This document shows, piece by piece, positions 35,801 to 44,212 of a DNA stretch of 64,000 nt (positions are counted from its first letter, which is position 1; the number at the start of each line of letters is the position of its first letter). A program made the translations under genes and the position numbers. The notes under the pieces were generated by a model. That model did not search any database. It was not told where the DNA came from and saw only the letters and a program-made list of their open reading frames with translations. Source of the stretch: Duganella sp. BuS-21 (lineage in GTDB: Bacteria; Pseudomonadota; Gammaproteobacteria; Burkholderiales; Burkholderiaceae_D); contig CP097466.1 in NCBI GenBank assembly GCA_041874725.1, positions 5,394,001 through 5,458,000 of the forward strand, in the 5' to 3' direction.

Positions 35801-35960
35801 CTCCGCCGGCCTGACGCTGGCCGCCACCGACCCAGCCAAGCTGCGCGCCGCTCAGGAAGCAGCCGCCCAGGTAGCGCCACCGGCCCGCGTTCCACGTGAA
35901 CGCAAGCCGCTGCCGGAGCAAGTGGAAGAGCCGTTGGTTCAGGTCGACACCCGCCGTTAA
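32829..35960 (+). CDS. rne: Ribonuclease E
   Basis: RNase E is the main endoribonuclease of mRNA decay and rRNA/tRNA processing. The start at 32829 gives [22 protein letters not shown], nearly identical to the enteric start; a longer frame from 32688 is not credible. The catalytic half has the S1 domain (about 35-125), metal-binding Asp301 and Asp344 (VDVNSA; VIDFIDM) and the zinc-link Cys402/Cys405 (CPRCSGTG). From about 530 the scaffold half is disordered: an Arg-rich part with AERPER repeats (about 665-710) and a long Ala/Pro/Val part (about 800-1010). Total length is 1043 residues. It ends at a strong terminator. Confidence 0.97.
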   Translation: MKRMLFNATQQEELRVAIVDGQKLIDIDIETAGREQRKSNIYKGVITRIEPSLEACFVSYGEDRHGFLPFKEVARTYFREGVDVRNASVKEALREGQEIMVQVEKEERGNKGAALTSFVSLAGRYLVLMPNNPRGGGVSRRVEGEERQELRETMDKLDLPPGMSVIARTAGIGRNVDELQWDLNYLMQLWRAIEGAGKSATGAFLIYQESSLVIRAIRDYFQPDIGEILIDTDEIYEQAHQFMSHVMPDMVHRVKRYSDDVPLFSRFQIEHQIETAYSRTVPLPSGGAIVIDHTEALVSVDVNSARATRGSDIETTAFNTNCEAAEEVARQLRLRDLGGLIVIDFIDMEVAKNQREVEQRLKDALHHDRARVQMGKISRFGLMELSRQRLRPSLSEGSHVTCPRCSGTGHIRDTESSALQVLRIIQEEAMKENSATIHVQVPVDVAAFLLNEKRGEVLKIETRHRITVILVPNKHLETPHYKLERIKHDDPRLEDSAASYSLVEHAETDMAYSKRQKEEVKPRQEAMVKTITPDQPAPLVERKPTETVIKPAPAPVPAPAEQGFFAKLISFFTGKPETPALPQQPTIVVKAPAGGDRGDRNARGPRGRSRNSKGGRGEREEKEPGAARPGQEEAKAADANGRPPRQPRPPREGREPREQAAEGQPRERAERAERPERAERPERAERPERAERGERPPRQPREPRADKAPVEAKVEELGLDSAALASAGPAVDGATSILKSAPDTGPEGDENDVAGEGDEPRRRRRRGGRNRNRREREGVEGQESAAGADGEQAELSFNPVADVAEAAEAEAAAAAPVAAVEPAAPAAPIAPAAPEAPIAPAAVAAVTAIAEEAAAVAAHAVVETAAVEAAAVAEPEAVVATAPAPVAAAPVEVAEAAPEAAPVAAVVAAPVAEPVAAAVEAPAPAAVETPAVVAEVAASVAVEPAPAAPLAVEPVAPVVAAPAPAPVAAPAPVVAAAPAPSAPIDLQAVLSSAGLTLAATDPAKLRAAQEAAAQVAPPARVPRERKPLPEQVEEPLVQVDTRR

Positions 35961-35980
35961 AACGGCGTCGGCAGTACGTT

Positions 35981-36011
35981 AAAAAGGGAAGCCTCGTGCT
36001 TCCCTTTTTTT
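35981..36011 (+). terminator. Rho-independent terminator of rne
   Basis: AAAAAGGGAAGC pairs with GCTTCCCTTTTT across a short CTCGT loop, followed by more T. It lies 20 bp after the rne stop codon and separates rne from moaA. Confidence 0.9.
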
Positions 36012-36067
36012 ATCATGCTATCGTAGCTGCCTTAGACCTAGGCAATGTGGATTTCTTAAACAGCAAT

Positions 36068-37192
36068 ATGGCAGAAAAAATTATCATGATGACCGAGCAG
36101 CGCGCCGATGTCCCTCGCGCGCCGGTCGTCCCTGCGACACTGGAAACGCCGACCGGCCTGCTTAGCGACAGTCTGGCGCGGCCGTTGCATGACTTGCGCA
36201 TCTCGGTCACCGACCGCTGCAACTTCCGCTGCGTGTACTGCATGCCGAAAGCGGTGTTCAACAGCGACTACCAATACCTGCCGCACACCTCGCTGCTGTC
36301 GTTCGAGGAAATCAGCCGCATCGCCCGGCTGTTCATCGCGCACGGGGTGGAAAAGATCCGCCTCACCGGCGGCGAGCCGCTGCTGCGCAAGAACATCGAA
36401 AAGCTGGTCGGCATGCTGGCCGCGCTGAAAACGCCGGGCGGCAAGCCGCTGGACCTGACACTGACCACCAACGCCTCGCTGCTGGCGCGCAAGGCGCAAT
36501 CGCTGAAGGACGCCGGCCTGCAACGCGTCACGGTGTCGCTGGACGCGCTCGACAACGCCACCTTCCAGCGCATGAACGATGTCGACTTCTCGGTCGACGA
36601 CGTGCTCAAAGGGATAGACGTCGCCCACCAGGTCGGCCTCGGCCCGATCAAGATCAATATGGTGGTCAAGGGCGGCATGAACGACCAGGAAATCCTGCCG
36701 ATGGCGCGTCACTTCCGTGGCAGTCCCTACGTGCTGCGCTTCATCGAATACATGGATGTCGGCGCCTCCAACGGCTGGAAAATGGATGAAGTCATTCCAT
36801 CGGCCGAGGTGGTGCGCCGCATCGGCGCCGAGCTTCCGCTGGTGCCGGCGGCGGCCAACTACGCCGGAGAGACGGCCTCGCGCTGGCGCTATGCCGACGG
36901 CAGCGGCGAGATCGGCCTGATCTCCAGCGTGACCCAGGCGTTCTGCTCGGAATGTTCGCGCGCGCGGCTGTCGACCGAAGGTAAGCTATACACCTGTCTG
37001 TTCGCCACCAGCGGCCACGATCTGCGCGCGCTGCTGCGCGAAGGCCGCAGCGACGCCGAGATCAGCACCGCGCTGGCGCACCTGTGGCGCGCGCGCGGCG
37101 ACCGCTATTCCGAACTCCGCACCAGCCAGACCGAGGCGTTCAAGCAAGAACGCAGCGCCAAGAAAGTGGAAATGTCTTACATCGGGGGTTAG
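36068..37192 (+). CDS. moaA: GTP 3',8-cyclase MoaA
   Basis: MoaA is the radical SAM enzyme that starts molybdenum cofactor synthesis. The product has the SAM cluster motif Cys51-x3-Cys55-x2-Cys58 ([10 protein letters not shown]), a GGEPLLRK motif, the second-cluster cysteines ([22 protein letters not shown]) and the C-terminal GG. The start is uncertain: ATGs at 36068, 36086 and 36089 are in frame, none with a good ribosome-binding site; 36068 (374 residues) is reported. A frame back to 35996 would begin inside the rne terminator. The fused mobA-moeA gene follows at once. Confidence 0.93.
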   Translation: MAEKIIMMTEQRADVPRAPVVPATLETPTGLLSDSLARPLHDLRISVTDRCNFRCVYCMPKAVFNSDYQYLPHTSLLSFEEISRIARLFIAHGVEKIRLTGGEPLLRKNIEKLVGMLAALKTPGGKPLDLTLTTNASLLARKAQSLKDAGLQRVTVSLDALDNATFQRMNDVDFSVDDVLKGIDVAHQVGLGPIKINMVVKGGMNDQEILPMARHFRGSPYVLRFIEYMDVGASNGWKMDEVIPSAEVVRRIGAELPLVPAAANYAGETASRWRYADGSGEIGLISSVTQAFCSECSRARLSTEGKLYTCLFATSGHDLRALLREGRSDAEISTALAHLWRARGDRYSELRTSQTEAFKQERSAKKVEMSYIGG

Positions 37193-37200
37193 ATTTGTCT

Positions 37201-39135
37201 TTGAAGAGCAAGGTCACGGGACTGATACTGGCGGGCGGACGCGGCACTCGCATGGGGCGTGTCGATAAGGGCTTGCAGCCGTTTCGCGAGGCGACGCTGG
37301 CAGCGCATGTGCTGTCGCGGCTGGCGCCGCAGGTCAGCATGGTGGCGATCAACGCCAACCGCAATCTGCCGCAGTATCAGGCCATCGCTGGCGAGTCGCC
37401 GGTGCTGCCCGATTATCTGGATGGCTTTGCCGGGCCGTTGGCCGGCTTGCAGGTCGGCTTGCAGTTCTGTCCCACCGAGTTGCTGCTGACGGCGCCGTGC
37501 GATTCGCCATTCTTCCCTGTCGATCTGGCCGGGCAGTTGTATGCGGCGATGGAAGCGCAAGGCGCCGACCTGGCGATGGCCGTGACCATGGAGCGCGATC
37601 TGGAGCAGCCGGAAGCGGCGCCGTTCCGCCAGCCGCATCCTGTCTTCAGCTTAATGAAGACTGCGGTGCTGCCGCAGCTGGACGCCTACCTCGACACCGG
37701 CGCGCGCCGCATGGAAGGCTTCTTCAACACGCTGCGCGTGGCCGAAGTGCTGTTCGACGACAGCGCCGCGTTCAGCAACATCAATACGCTGGAAGAGCTG
37801 CAGCACCACGAACGCGCGGCGTCCGCCGCCCCGCCGCCGCCTGCAACGGGACCAGCGACCGTGCCTGCCACCCGCGACGGCGATCCGGCCGCGCTGCCGG
37901 TTGAGGAGGCGCGGCGCCGCATCTGTGAGCGCATCGCGCCGGTCGAGGCGACCGAAACACTGCCCCTGCTGGCCGCCCTGGACCGCGTGCTGGCCGCCGA
38001 CATCATTTCACCGATCAACGTCCCCGCCTACGACAACTCGGCCATGGACGGCTACGCCCTGCGCGGCGCCGACCTGCCGGCGAATGACACGACCACGGCC
38101 ACGGCCACGGCCACCTTCAAGGTCATCGGCATCGCCTACGCCGGCCACCCGTTCACGCAAGCGCCGCAAGCCGGCGAATGCATCCGCATCATGACCGGCG
38201 CCACCATCCCTCCCGGCTGCGACACCGTGCTGCCGCAGGAACTGGCCACCGCCATCGACGGCGACCAGGTCACCATCGCCGCCAACGTCGTCCGCGCCGG
38301 CGCCAACCTGCGCCGCGCCGGCGAAGACCTGCAAGCGGGCGGCATCGCCATCGCCGCCGGCAAACGGCTGCGCCCCGCCGACCTCGGCCTGATCGCCTCG
38401 CTCGGCATCTGCCAGGCCAGCGTGCGCCGCAAGCTCAAAGTCGCCTTCTTCTCCACCGGCGACGAACTGCGTTCGCTGGGCGACCAGCTCGACGAAGGCT
38501 GCGTCTACGACAGCAACCGCTACACCCTGTTCGGCATGCTCACCCGCCTCGGCTGCGAGGTCATCGACCTCGGCGTCGTGCGCGACGACCCGCAAGCACT
38601 GGAAGCCGCGCTGCGCGACGCGGCCGGCAAGGCCGACGCCATCATCACCTCCGGCGGCGTCTCCGAAGGCGCGGCCGACTACACGCGCAACATCATGGCG
38701 CTGATCGGCGATGTCGCATTCTGGAAGCTGGCCATGCGCCCGGGCCGTCCACTGGCCTTCGGCAAGGTTCAAACAGAACAGGACAGCGCCTGGCTATTCG
38801 GCCTGCCCGGCAACCCGGTCGCAGTGATGGTCTCGTTCTACATGTTCGCGCGCCCCGCCCTGCTGCGCATGATGGGCACCGAAAGCACCCTGCCGACACT
38901 GCAGGCGCGCGCCTCGGAGACGATCCGCAAACGCCCCGGCCGCACCGAATACCAACGCGGCATCGTCAGCACCGGCGCCGACGGCGCTGCGCACGTGCGC
39001 CTGACCGGCGCCCAGGGCTCGGGCATCCTCAGCTCCATGAGCGAGGCCAACTGCATCGTGGTGCTGCACCACGACCAGGCCAACGTCGATGCCGGCCAGA
39101 TGGTCGACGTGCTGCTATTCGACGGTTTGCTGTAA
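37201..39135 (+). CDS. mobA-moeA: Fused molybdenum cofactor guanylyltransferase (MobA) and molybdotransferase (MoeA)
   Basis: One uninterrupted frame encodes two Moco enzymes. Residues 1 to about 212 are MobA (LILAGGRGTRMGRVDKGLQPF, TAPCDSPFFPVDLA, FSNINTLEEL), which attaches GMP to the cofactor. An Ala/Pro linker (about 213-231) follows. Residues 232-644 are MoeA (VPAYDNSAMDGYALRG, TGATIPPGCDTVLPQE, FFSTGDEL, DSNRYTL, TSGGVSEGAADYT, LPGNPVAVMVSF), which inserts molybdate. The start is taken as TTG 37201 (MKSKVTG, 8 bp after the moaA stop); TTG 37195 is an alternative. No ATG lies near the linker; an in-frame GTG at 37861 could give separate MoeA but has only a weak ribosome-binding site. These proteins are usually separate in relatives. 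Confidence 0.88.
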   Translation: MKSKVTGLILAGGRGTRMGRVDKGLQPFREATLAAHVLSRLAPQVSMVAINANRNLPQYQAIAGESPVLPDYLDGFAGPLAGLQVGLQFCPTELLLTAPCDSPFFPVDLAGQLYAAMEAQGADLAMAVTMERDLEQPEAAPFRQPHPVFSLMKTAVLPQLDAYLDTGARRMEGFFNTLRVAEVLFDDSAAFSNINTLEELQHHERAASAAPPPPATGPATVPATRDGDPAALPVEEARRRICERIAPVEATETLPLLAALDRVLAADIISPINVPAYDNSAMDGYALRGADLPANDTTTATATATFKVIGIAYAGHPFTQAPQAGECIRIMTGATIPPGCDTVLPQELATAIDGDQVTIAANVVRAGANLRRAGEDLQAGGIAIAAGKRLRPADLGLIASLGICQASVRRKLKVAFFSTGDELRSLGDQLDEGCVYDSNRYTLFGMLTRLGCEVIDLGVVRDDPQALEAALRDAAGKADAIITSGGVSEGAADYTRNIMALIGDVAFWKLAMRPGRPLAFGKVQTEQDSAWLFGLPGNPVAVMVSFYMFARPALLRMMGTESTLPTLQARASETIRKRPGRTEYQRGIVSTGADGAAHVRLTGAQGSGILSSMSEANCIVVLHHDQANVDAGQMVDVLLFDGLL

Positions 39136-40257
39136 GCGGCTGCGGCTGCTGGCGGCCACCAGCAGCATGCCGACACCAAGCGCCGCGAAAGCCCACTGCA
39201 AACCCACCGCATGCGCCGCAAAGCCGATCAGGCCAGGCCCCGCCAAAATGCCCGCGTAACCGATGGTCGAAATCGCGCTCACCGCCAGGCTGGCCGGCAT
39301 GTCCTTCTGCGCACCGGCGGCCGTGAACAACACCGGCACGATATTGGATGCGCCGCAGCCGATCAGCGCAAAGCCCGGCAGCGCCAGCCATGCGCTCGGC
39401 GCCAGCACCACCATCAGAAAGCCCGCCGCCGACGCCAGTCCGCCCAGCAGCAGAACGCGCGGACCGCCCCAGCGCTGCACGATCTTGTCGCCGTTCAGGC
39501 GGCCGATGGTCATCGCCACCGCAAACGCCGCATAACCCAGGCCGCCCTGCGCGCCGCTCATGCCGCCGTTGGTCAGCAGCACCGCGCTCCAATCGAGCAC
39601 CGCGCCTTCGGCCAGAAACACCACCATGCACAGCACGCCGATGAACACCACCGCGCCGCGCGGCAGCACCAGGAAGGGCGCATCGCGTTCCGCCGCCGGC
39701 GCTTCGCGCAGCAGCTTGGGACCGGCCGCCAGCAGCACCAGCGCCACCACCACCGTCATCGCCACCGAGGCGCTGACGATGTCCATGCCCAGCCACAGCA
39801 TGGCCGTCATCGAGCCGGCGCCGGCAATGCCGCCCACGCTGAACAAGCCATGAAAGCCGGACATCAGCGCGCCGCCGTAATCCTTCTCGACGATCACGGC
39901 CTGGATGTTCATGGCCACGTCCAGCGTGCCGATGGTGGCGCCGAACAGGAACAGAGTCAACGCCAGCAAGGGTGCGCTGGGCGCGATGGCCAGGAAGGGG
40001 AATACGGCGCAGCAACCCAGGCCGGACCACAGGATGACCCGGCGGCAGCCGAAGCGCGCGGCCAGCACGCCGGTCACCGGCATCGCCAGCAGCGAGCCGA
40101 TGCCGAGGCACAGCAGCAGCACGCCCAGTTGCGCGGCTTCGACGCCGGTGCGCGCTTTCGCATACGGCACCAGCGGCGCCCAGGAAGACATGGCCATGCC
40201 GGCGGCAAGAAAGGCCAGCCGCGTCGAGACGCGGTGTTTCAAATCAGTGGTTTGCAT
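39115..40257 (-). CDS. MFS transporter
   Basis: The 380-residue product has about 12 membrane helices with the MFS loop motif ARFGCRRVILWSG between helices 2 and 3 and a related GDKIVQRWGG between helices 8 and 9. The small size and Gly/Ala-rich helices resemble YbjJ/FucP-like sugar or drug transporters. It overlaps the end of mobA-moeA by 21 bp (convergent) and lies 5 bp downstream of a DeoR-type regulator, so the two probably form an operon, suggesting a carbohydrate-related substrate. The substrate is not identified. Confidence 0.9.
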   Translation of the reverse strand: MQTTDLKHRVSTRLAFLAAGMAMSSWAPLVPYAKARTGVEAAQLGVLLLCLGIGSLLAMPVTGVLAARFGCRRVILWSGLGCCAVFPFLAIAPSAPLLALTLFLFGATIGTLDVAMNIQAVIVEKDYGGALMSGFHGLFSVGGIAGAGSMTAMLWLGMDIVSASVAMTVVVALVLLAAGPKLLREAPAAERDAPFLVLPRGAVVFIGVLCMVVFLAEGAVLDWSAVLLTNGGMSGAQGGLGYAAFAVAMTIGRLNGDKIVQRWGGPRVLLLGGLASAAGFLMVVLAPSAWLALPGFALIGCGASNIVPVLFTAAGAQKDMPASLAVSAISTIGYAGILAGPGLIGFAAHAVGLQWAFAALGVGMLLVAASSRSRLQQTVE

Positions 40258-40262
40258 AAGGT

Positions 40263-41042
40263 TCAGGCGTCGGCGCGCAGCAGCTTGGCGCCGGCGGCAG
40301 CGTAGGCTGCAGCCAGTTCCTCGCCTGCGTCGGCTTCGACGATCAAGTGGGTGAGTTGAGAGATCGGCAGTACGCCGTAGGATGCCACCGCGCCCAGCTT
40401 GGCGCCGGTGGCGACCACCGCCGTGGCCTTGCTTTGCGCCGCCAGCCGGCGTTTGAATTCCGCTTCTTCATAATCGACGGCGGTCACGCCGGCTTGCACG
40501 TCGACGCCGCAGGCGCCGATAAAGTACAGGTCCGGATGCAGCAGCTCCAGTTCACGCAGCGCGGTCGCGCCCACGCTGCCGCCCAGGCTCTGCTTGATGC
40601 GACCGCCGATCATGATCAGGTCGATATGCGGCTTGTCCAGCAGGCGCGCGGCGATCGACGGTGCGTTGGTCAGCACCGTCAACGCCACCGGCGGCAAGGC
40701 CTCGGCAATCGCCAGGTTGCTGGAGCCGGCATCGAGAAAGACCACGCTGCCCGGCTGCACCAGCGTGGCGGCGGCGCGCGCCAGCCGCGACTTGTCGGCC
40801 TGGTCGCGCTCCATGCGCTGGCTCAGCGAGCCGCCTTCCGGCGCGTTCGGCATGCGCACCGCGCCGCCGTAGACCTTCTGACACAAACCGGCGGCGGCCA
40901 GGTCGCGCAGATCGCGGCGAATCGTGTCTTCCGTCACCTCCAGCGCGCGCGCCAGCACGGCGGCCAGCACCCGGCCTTCCGTCGTCAATTGTTGCAAGAT
41001 CAATGCGTGCCGCTCGGGCAGCAACAGGGGTTCTTTTTTCAT
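40263..41042 (-). CDS. DeoR/GlpR-family transcriptional regulator
   Basis: The 259-residue product has an N-terminal winged helix-turn-helix (LPERHALILQQLTTEGRVLAAVLARALEVTEDTIRRDLRDLAAAGLCQKVYGGAV) and a DeoR sensor domain with VVFLDAGSSNLAIAEAL, MIGGRIKQSLGGSVG and FIGACGVDVQAGVTAVDYEEAEFKR. The family usually senses phosphorylated sugars and represses neighbouring catabolic or transport genes. It precedes the MFS gene by 5 bp. Two direct repeats just upstream are likely operators. Confidence 0.92.
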   Translation of the reverse strand: MKKEPLLLPERHALILQQLTTEGRVLAAVLARALEVTEDTIRRDLRDLAAAGLCQKVYGGAVRMPNAPEGGSLSQRMERDQADKSRLARAAATLVQPGSVVFLDAGSSNLAIAEALPPVALTVLTNAPSIAARLLDKPHIDLIMIGGRIKQSLGGSVGATALRELELLHPDLYFIGACGVDVQAGVTAVDYEEAEFKRRLAAQSKATAVVATGAKLGAVASYGVLPISQLTHLIVEADAGEELAAAYAAAGAKLLRADA

Positions 41043-41047
41043 GCACG

Positions 41048-41079
41048 AAAGTGTACACAGTCAACGCCAAAGTGTAAAC
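41048..41079 (-). promoter_or_regulatory. Candidate operator upstream of the deoR-type gene
   Basis: AAAGTGTACAC at 41048-41058 and AAAGTGTAAAC at 41069-41079 are direct repeats 21 bp apart (two helical turns), and the first contains the palindrome GTGTACAC. They lie 6-37 bp before the regulator's start codon, a good place for autorepression. Confidence 0.6.
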
Positions 41080-41121
41080 AAACGCGCAAAAATACGCATA
41101 AATAAGAACAACTACCGAGCT

Positions 41122-42390
41122 TCAGTCGGGATCGATCTTGTCCAGGTCTGCGCCGATCAGCAATTGCGCCTGCTCGCTTGGCAAGGCCTCCACCGTCTTC
41201 AGCTTGCGCGCCATCTGGCGGCTACGGGTTTCGGCCGATTCGATATTCTTGGCCGCGCGTTCCAATGTGAGCTTGGTCGCGGCCAGCACGTCGCCGAATT
41301 TGGAGAACTCGGTCTTCACCGCGCCCAGCACCTGCCACACTTCGGACGAGCGCTTCTCCAGCGCCAACGTGCGGAAGCCCATCTGCAGGCTGTTGAGCAG
41401 CGCCGTCAGCGTCGACGGCCCGGCGATGCTGATGCGATGCACCCGCTGCAGCTCGTCGGCCAGGCCGGGACGGCGCAACACTTCCGCATACAGGCCTTCG
41501 GTCGGCAGGAACAGGATGGCGAAGTCGGTGGTGTGCGGCGGCGACACGTATTTCTCGGAGATGGTCTTGGCCTCCAGCCGCACCGCGCGTTCCAGCTCGC
41601 GGCCCGCCTGCGCCACGCCATCGGCATCGGCGTTGTCGGCCGCTTCCAGCAGGCGCTCGTACTGCTCCTTCGGGAACTTGGCGTCGATCGGCATCCATAC
41701 CGGCGCCCCGCCTTCGGTCTGGCCCGGCAGCTTGAGCGCAAATTCCACGCGCGCGCCGCTGCCGACGATGGTCTCGACGTTCTTGGCATACTGGTCGACG
41801 GTGAGCACCTGCTCCAGCAGCATTTCCAGTTGCACCTCGCCCCAGGTGCCGCGCGTTTTCACGTTGGTCAGCACGCGCTTCAAATCACCCACGCCCAGCG
41901 CCAACTGCTGCATTTCGCCCAGGCCCTGGTGCACCCGCTCCAGCCGTTCGGACACCTGCTGGAACGACGCCGTCAACCGCGTCTCCAGCGTGGCGTGCAG
42001 CTTTTCGTCGACCGTCTTGCGCATCTCTTCCAGGCGCGCGCCGTTGTCGGCTTGCAGATCCTTGATCTTCAATTCCAGCGTGGCGCGCACTTCGACCATG
42101 CGCTGATTCATGCTGTCGGCGAACAGCTTGAGGCTGCGCGCCTGTTCGTGCCGCGCGGCCAAGCCTTGTTCGTCCAGCTGGCGACGCACGGCGTCGAACT
42201 GCTGCACGGTGGCGGCGTTGGTGGTTTGCGCCGTGGTCTGCAACTGCATGCGCACTTCGCGCTCGACGCGCTCGATGCGTTCGGCCAGGTCGCCGGCCGC
42301 CCCGCCCCTGGCGCGCAGCAGCGCCATCACCTGCAAGGCGATCACCGCCGCCAGGGCGGCCAACAGCACGAAGAACTCGATCTGGGTCAT
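41122..42390 (-). CDS. rmuC: DNA recombination protein RmuC
   Basis: RmuC limits inversions and rearrangements at short repeats. The 422-residue product has an N-terminal membrane anchor (about 3-24), a long coiled-coil (about 45-175) and the conserved nuclease-like domain (TRGTWGEVQLEMLLEQVLTVDQYAKN, APVWMPIDAKFPKEQYERLLEAAD, FAILFLPTEGLYAEVLRRPGL). Length is normal. It lies 4 bp after the truncated globin gene on the same strand. Confidence 0.95.
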   Translation of the reverse strand: MTQIEFFVLLAALAAVIALQVMALLRARGGAAGDLAERIERVEREVRMQLQTTAQTTNAATVQQFDAVRRQLDEQGLAARHEQARSLKLFADSMNQRMVEVRATLELKIKDLQADNGARLEEMRKTVDEKLHATLETRLTASFQQVSERLERVHQGLGEMQQLALGVGDLKRVLTNVKTRGTWGEVQLEMLLEQVLTVDQYAKNVETIVGSGARVEFALKLPGQTEGGAPVWMPIDAKFPKEQYERLLEAADNADADGVAQAGRELERAVRLEAKTISEKYVSPPHTTDFAILFLPTEGLYAEVLRRPGLADELQRVHRISIAGPSTLTALLNSLQMGFRTLALEKRSSEVWQVLGAVKTEFSKFGDVLAATKLTLERAAKNIESAETRSRQMARKLKTVEALPSEQAQLLIGADLDKIDPD

Positions 42391-42394
42391 GGCA

Positions 42395-42796
42395 TCAATC
42401 CGGTTTGTTGCGCATCCAGTCGGCGGTCTGGAAGAAGGAATTCATCAGGCGCACGCGCAGCTCGGTGTCGATGCCGACATCCTCCATCGCCCACGCCATG
42501 CAGCGCAGCCACTGGTCGCGCTCCTGGGTGCCGATGGCGAACGGCATGTGCCGCATGCGCAGGCGCGGGTGGCCGTGCGCTGCCTGATACAGGTCCGGCC
42601 CGCCCATCCATCCGCTGAGGAACATGAACAGGCGCTGGTTGGCGCTCTCCAGCGACGGCCCGTGCACGGAGCGCAGCAACTGGAACTCCGGTTCGAGTTC
42701 CATCAGGTCATAAAAGCGGTCGACCATCGCGCGGATGGTCGACTCGCCGCCGATTACTTCATAGAGGGTTCGAGATTCTTCAGTCATACCCATCAT
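42395..42796 (-). CDS. Group II truncated haemoglobin
   Basis: The 133-residue product is a 2-on-2 globin: TLYEVIGGESTIRAMVDRFYDLMELEPEF, LFMFLSGWMGGPDLYQAAHGHPRLRMRHMPFAIGTQERDQWLRCMAWAM. The proximal haem ligand is the His in RMRHMPF, and the Trp in RDQWL is the family's group-II marker. Such proteins bind O2 or NO. The start could be the ATG at 42796 or 42787 (MTEESR). It lies 15 bp after jqsA and 4 bp before rmuC, so it is probably in the jqsA transcript. Confidence 0.9.
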   Translation of the reverse strand: MMGMTEESRTLYEVIGGESTIRAMVDRFYDLMELEPEFQLLRSVHGPSLESANQRLFMFLSGWMGGPDLYQAAHGHPRLRMRHMPFAIGTQERDQWLRCMAWAMEDVGIDTELRVRLMNSFFQTADWMRNKPD

Positions 42797-42811
42797 GATA
42801 GCTTATACGAC

Positions 42812-44044
42812 TTATACAAGGGCCAGCTTGCGCAGGCGCCGCGTGGAAGACCAGTTCTCCAGATCGATCTGGGTGCGGATCGCGTCGCAGGCATCGACGA
42901 TGCGCGCCAACTGCGCCGCATCGAGGCCGGAATTGAGCGTCAGCCGCACCAGCGACCGGTTCTTCGGCGTGGCCGGCGCGCAGAACATGGCGCCGACCAC
43001 GCCATGCTGCTCCAACAGCTTGCGCAAGGCCAGCGTCTTCGGTTCCGGCCCCGGCTCCAGCGCGATGATTTGCTCGCTGCCCTCGCTGACGTTGTAGCCC
43101 AGCGCGTCCAGGCTGTCGCGCAGTTCGCGCGCATTGGCCAGCAGCGCGGCGCGGCGCTCGTCGGCGGCGGCGATGAAGTCGATGGCGGCGTCGAACCACG
43201 CCAGCTCATGCCCCAGCAAACAGGAACTGAAGATCGCCGGGCGCGACTCGGACAGGAAGTAGCCTTTGAACTGGCTGGAACAGGTAATGAACCCGGCGCG
43301 CCCGGCAAACGCCTTGGCCAGCGAGGCGGTGCGGAAGTGCACCCGTTCGCTCAGGCCCAGCGCCGCCACCAGACCGGCTCCGCGCGGGCCGTGGGTGCCG
43401 AGCGAATGCGACTCGTCGACCAGCAGCATGCTGCCGCTGCGCTCGGCGAGATCCGCCAGCTCCATCAACGGCGCGACGCTGCCATTGGTGCTGTACAGCG
43501 CATCGACCACGATCAGGCCGCGCCCGTGGCGCTGCAGTTGCTTCCGCAAATGCTCCATGTCGTTGTGCAGGAACGATACCGGCATGGCGCCGGCCGACTG
43601 CACGCCCTCCCACAGCGAGGCGTGGGCCTGCATGTCCAGGTAGACCGGGATGCCGGGGCCGGCCAGGGTTTGCACCAGGCCGACATTGGCGGCCCAGCCG
43701 GATTGCGCCAGGATGCCGTCCTCCGCGCCCATGAACTGCGCCAGCTTGCGTTCGAGCCGGTGCTGGGCGCTGCCCTCCTGCAGGTAGACCGCCGACATCA
43801 GCAGTTCGCCGTGGCTATTCTGCAAGGCCGCCACCTGCGCGCCCACCAGCGCCGGCTCGCCCGCCAGGCAAAGATAATCGTTCCCCGCCAAAAACACCGC
43901 GCCGGCCGGGGTCGGCTGCCAGGCGTGGGGATGCTCGCCGCCCAGCAGCAGCTGGATGCGGGTGACGTAGTGCAAGTCCATGCGCCGGCTGACGAAATCG
44001 GGCAGGGCGTCGGAATGGATGTGCTGGGCAATCGCATGGGTCAT
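42812..44044 (-). CDS. jqsA: Alpha-hydroxyketone autoinducer synthase (CqsA/LqsA/JqsA family)
   Basis: This PLP-dependent acyltransferase family condenses an acyl-CoA with an amino-acid-derived substrate to make CAI-1/LAI-1-type signals. The start at 44044 (MTHAIAQHIHSDALPDF; ribosome-binding site GGAG 7 bp upstream) gives 410 residues; a longer frame to 44146 lacks support. Diagnostic motifs shared with CqsA are SQSGW-like AQSGWAANVGLVQT, VDALYSTNGSVAPL, LLVDESHSLGTHGPRGAGL and FRTASLAKAFAGRAG with PLP Lys244. The divergent kinase and regulator match the jqsS/jqsR genes of Janthinobacterium, which separates it from biotin (BioF) or glycine (Kbl) enzymes of the same superfamily. Confidence 0.9.
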   Translation of the reverse strand: MTHAIAQHIHSDALPDFVSRRMDLHYVTRIQLLLGGEHPHAWQPTPAGAVFLAGNDYLCLAGEPALVGAQVAALQNSHGELLMSAVYLQEGSAQHRLERKLAQFMGAEDGILAQSGWAANVGLVQTLAGPGIPVYLDMQAHASLWEGVQSAGAMPVSFLHNDMEHLRKQLQRHGRGLIVVDALYSTNGSVAPLMELADLAERSGSMLLVDESHSLGTHGPRGAGLVAALGLSERVHFRTASLAKAFAGRAGFITCSSQFKGYFLSESRPAIFSSCLLGHELAWFDAAIDFIAAADERRAALLANARELRDSLDALGYNVSEGSEQIIALEPGPEPKTLALRKLLEQHGVVGAMFCAPATPKNRSLVRLTLNSGLDAAQLARIVDACDAIRTQIDLENWSSTRRLRKLALV

Positions 44045-44132
44045 GGCATTTCTCCAGTTGGGCTTTGGACAAAAAAGCTTGTTTTTTTGGGAAGGACAAA
44101 CCAGACCATGCGGCGAAAAAAACTCATCGAGA

Positions 44133-44146
44133 TTGATGCAGATCAA
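44133..44146. promoter_or_regulatory. FNR/Anr-type box 1
   Basis: TTGATGCAGATCAA is an exact match to the FNR consensus TTGAT-N4-ATCAA; the symmetry extends one base each way (ATTGAT...ATCAAT). It lies near the middle of the jqsA-jqsS gap, about 89 bp from the jqsA start and 75 bp from the jqsS start, a spacing compatible with activation on either side. Confidence 0.8.
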
Positions 44147-44198
44147 TTACCGTTTTGATATGTGTAAATGCGTTGCAAATTAAGGCGATGATTGCTGC

Positions 44199-44212
44199 TT
44201 GATAAAAATCAA
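44199..44212. promoter_or_regulatory. FNR/Anr-type box 2
   Basis: TTGATAAAAATCAA is a second exact match to TTGAT-N4-ATCAA, 66 bp from the first and ending 8 bp before the jqsS start codon. That position suits repression of jqsS, or it may act from a distance on jqsA. Confidence 0.78.

Noticed and set aside
32841..35921. A minus-strand open frame of 1026 codons opposite rne
   Set aside because: It mirrors RNase E codon bias (Phe, Gly, Cys, Arg runs) and has no recognisable motif.
42812..44044. Assignment of the jqsA gene as bioF (8-amino-7-oxononanoate synthase) or kbl
   Set aside because: CqsA-specific motifs (LLVDESHSLGTHGP, AQSGWAANVGL) and the divergent kinase plus LqsR-like regulator fit autoinducer synthesis; no biotin or threonine genes are nearby.
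44153..44169. Third FNR-like box (TTGAT at 44155 followed by ATGTGTAAA)
   Set aside because: Only the left half-site matches; the right half has mismatches, so it is not counted as a box.
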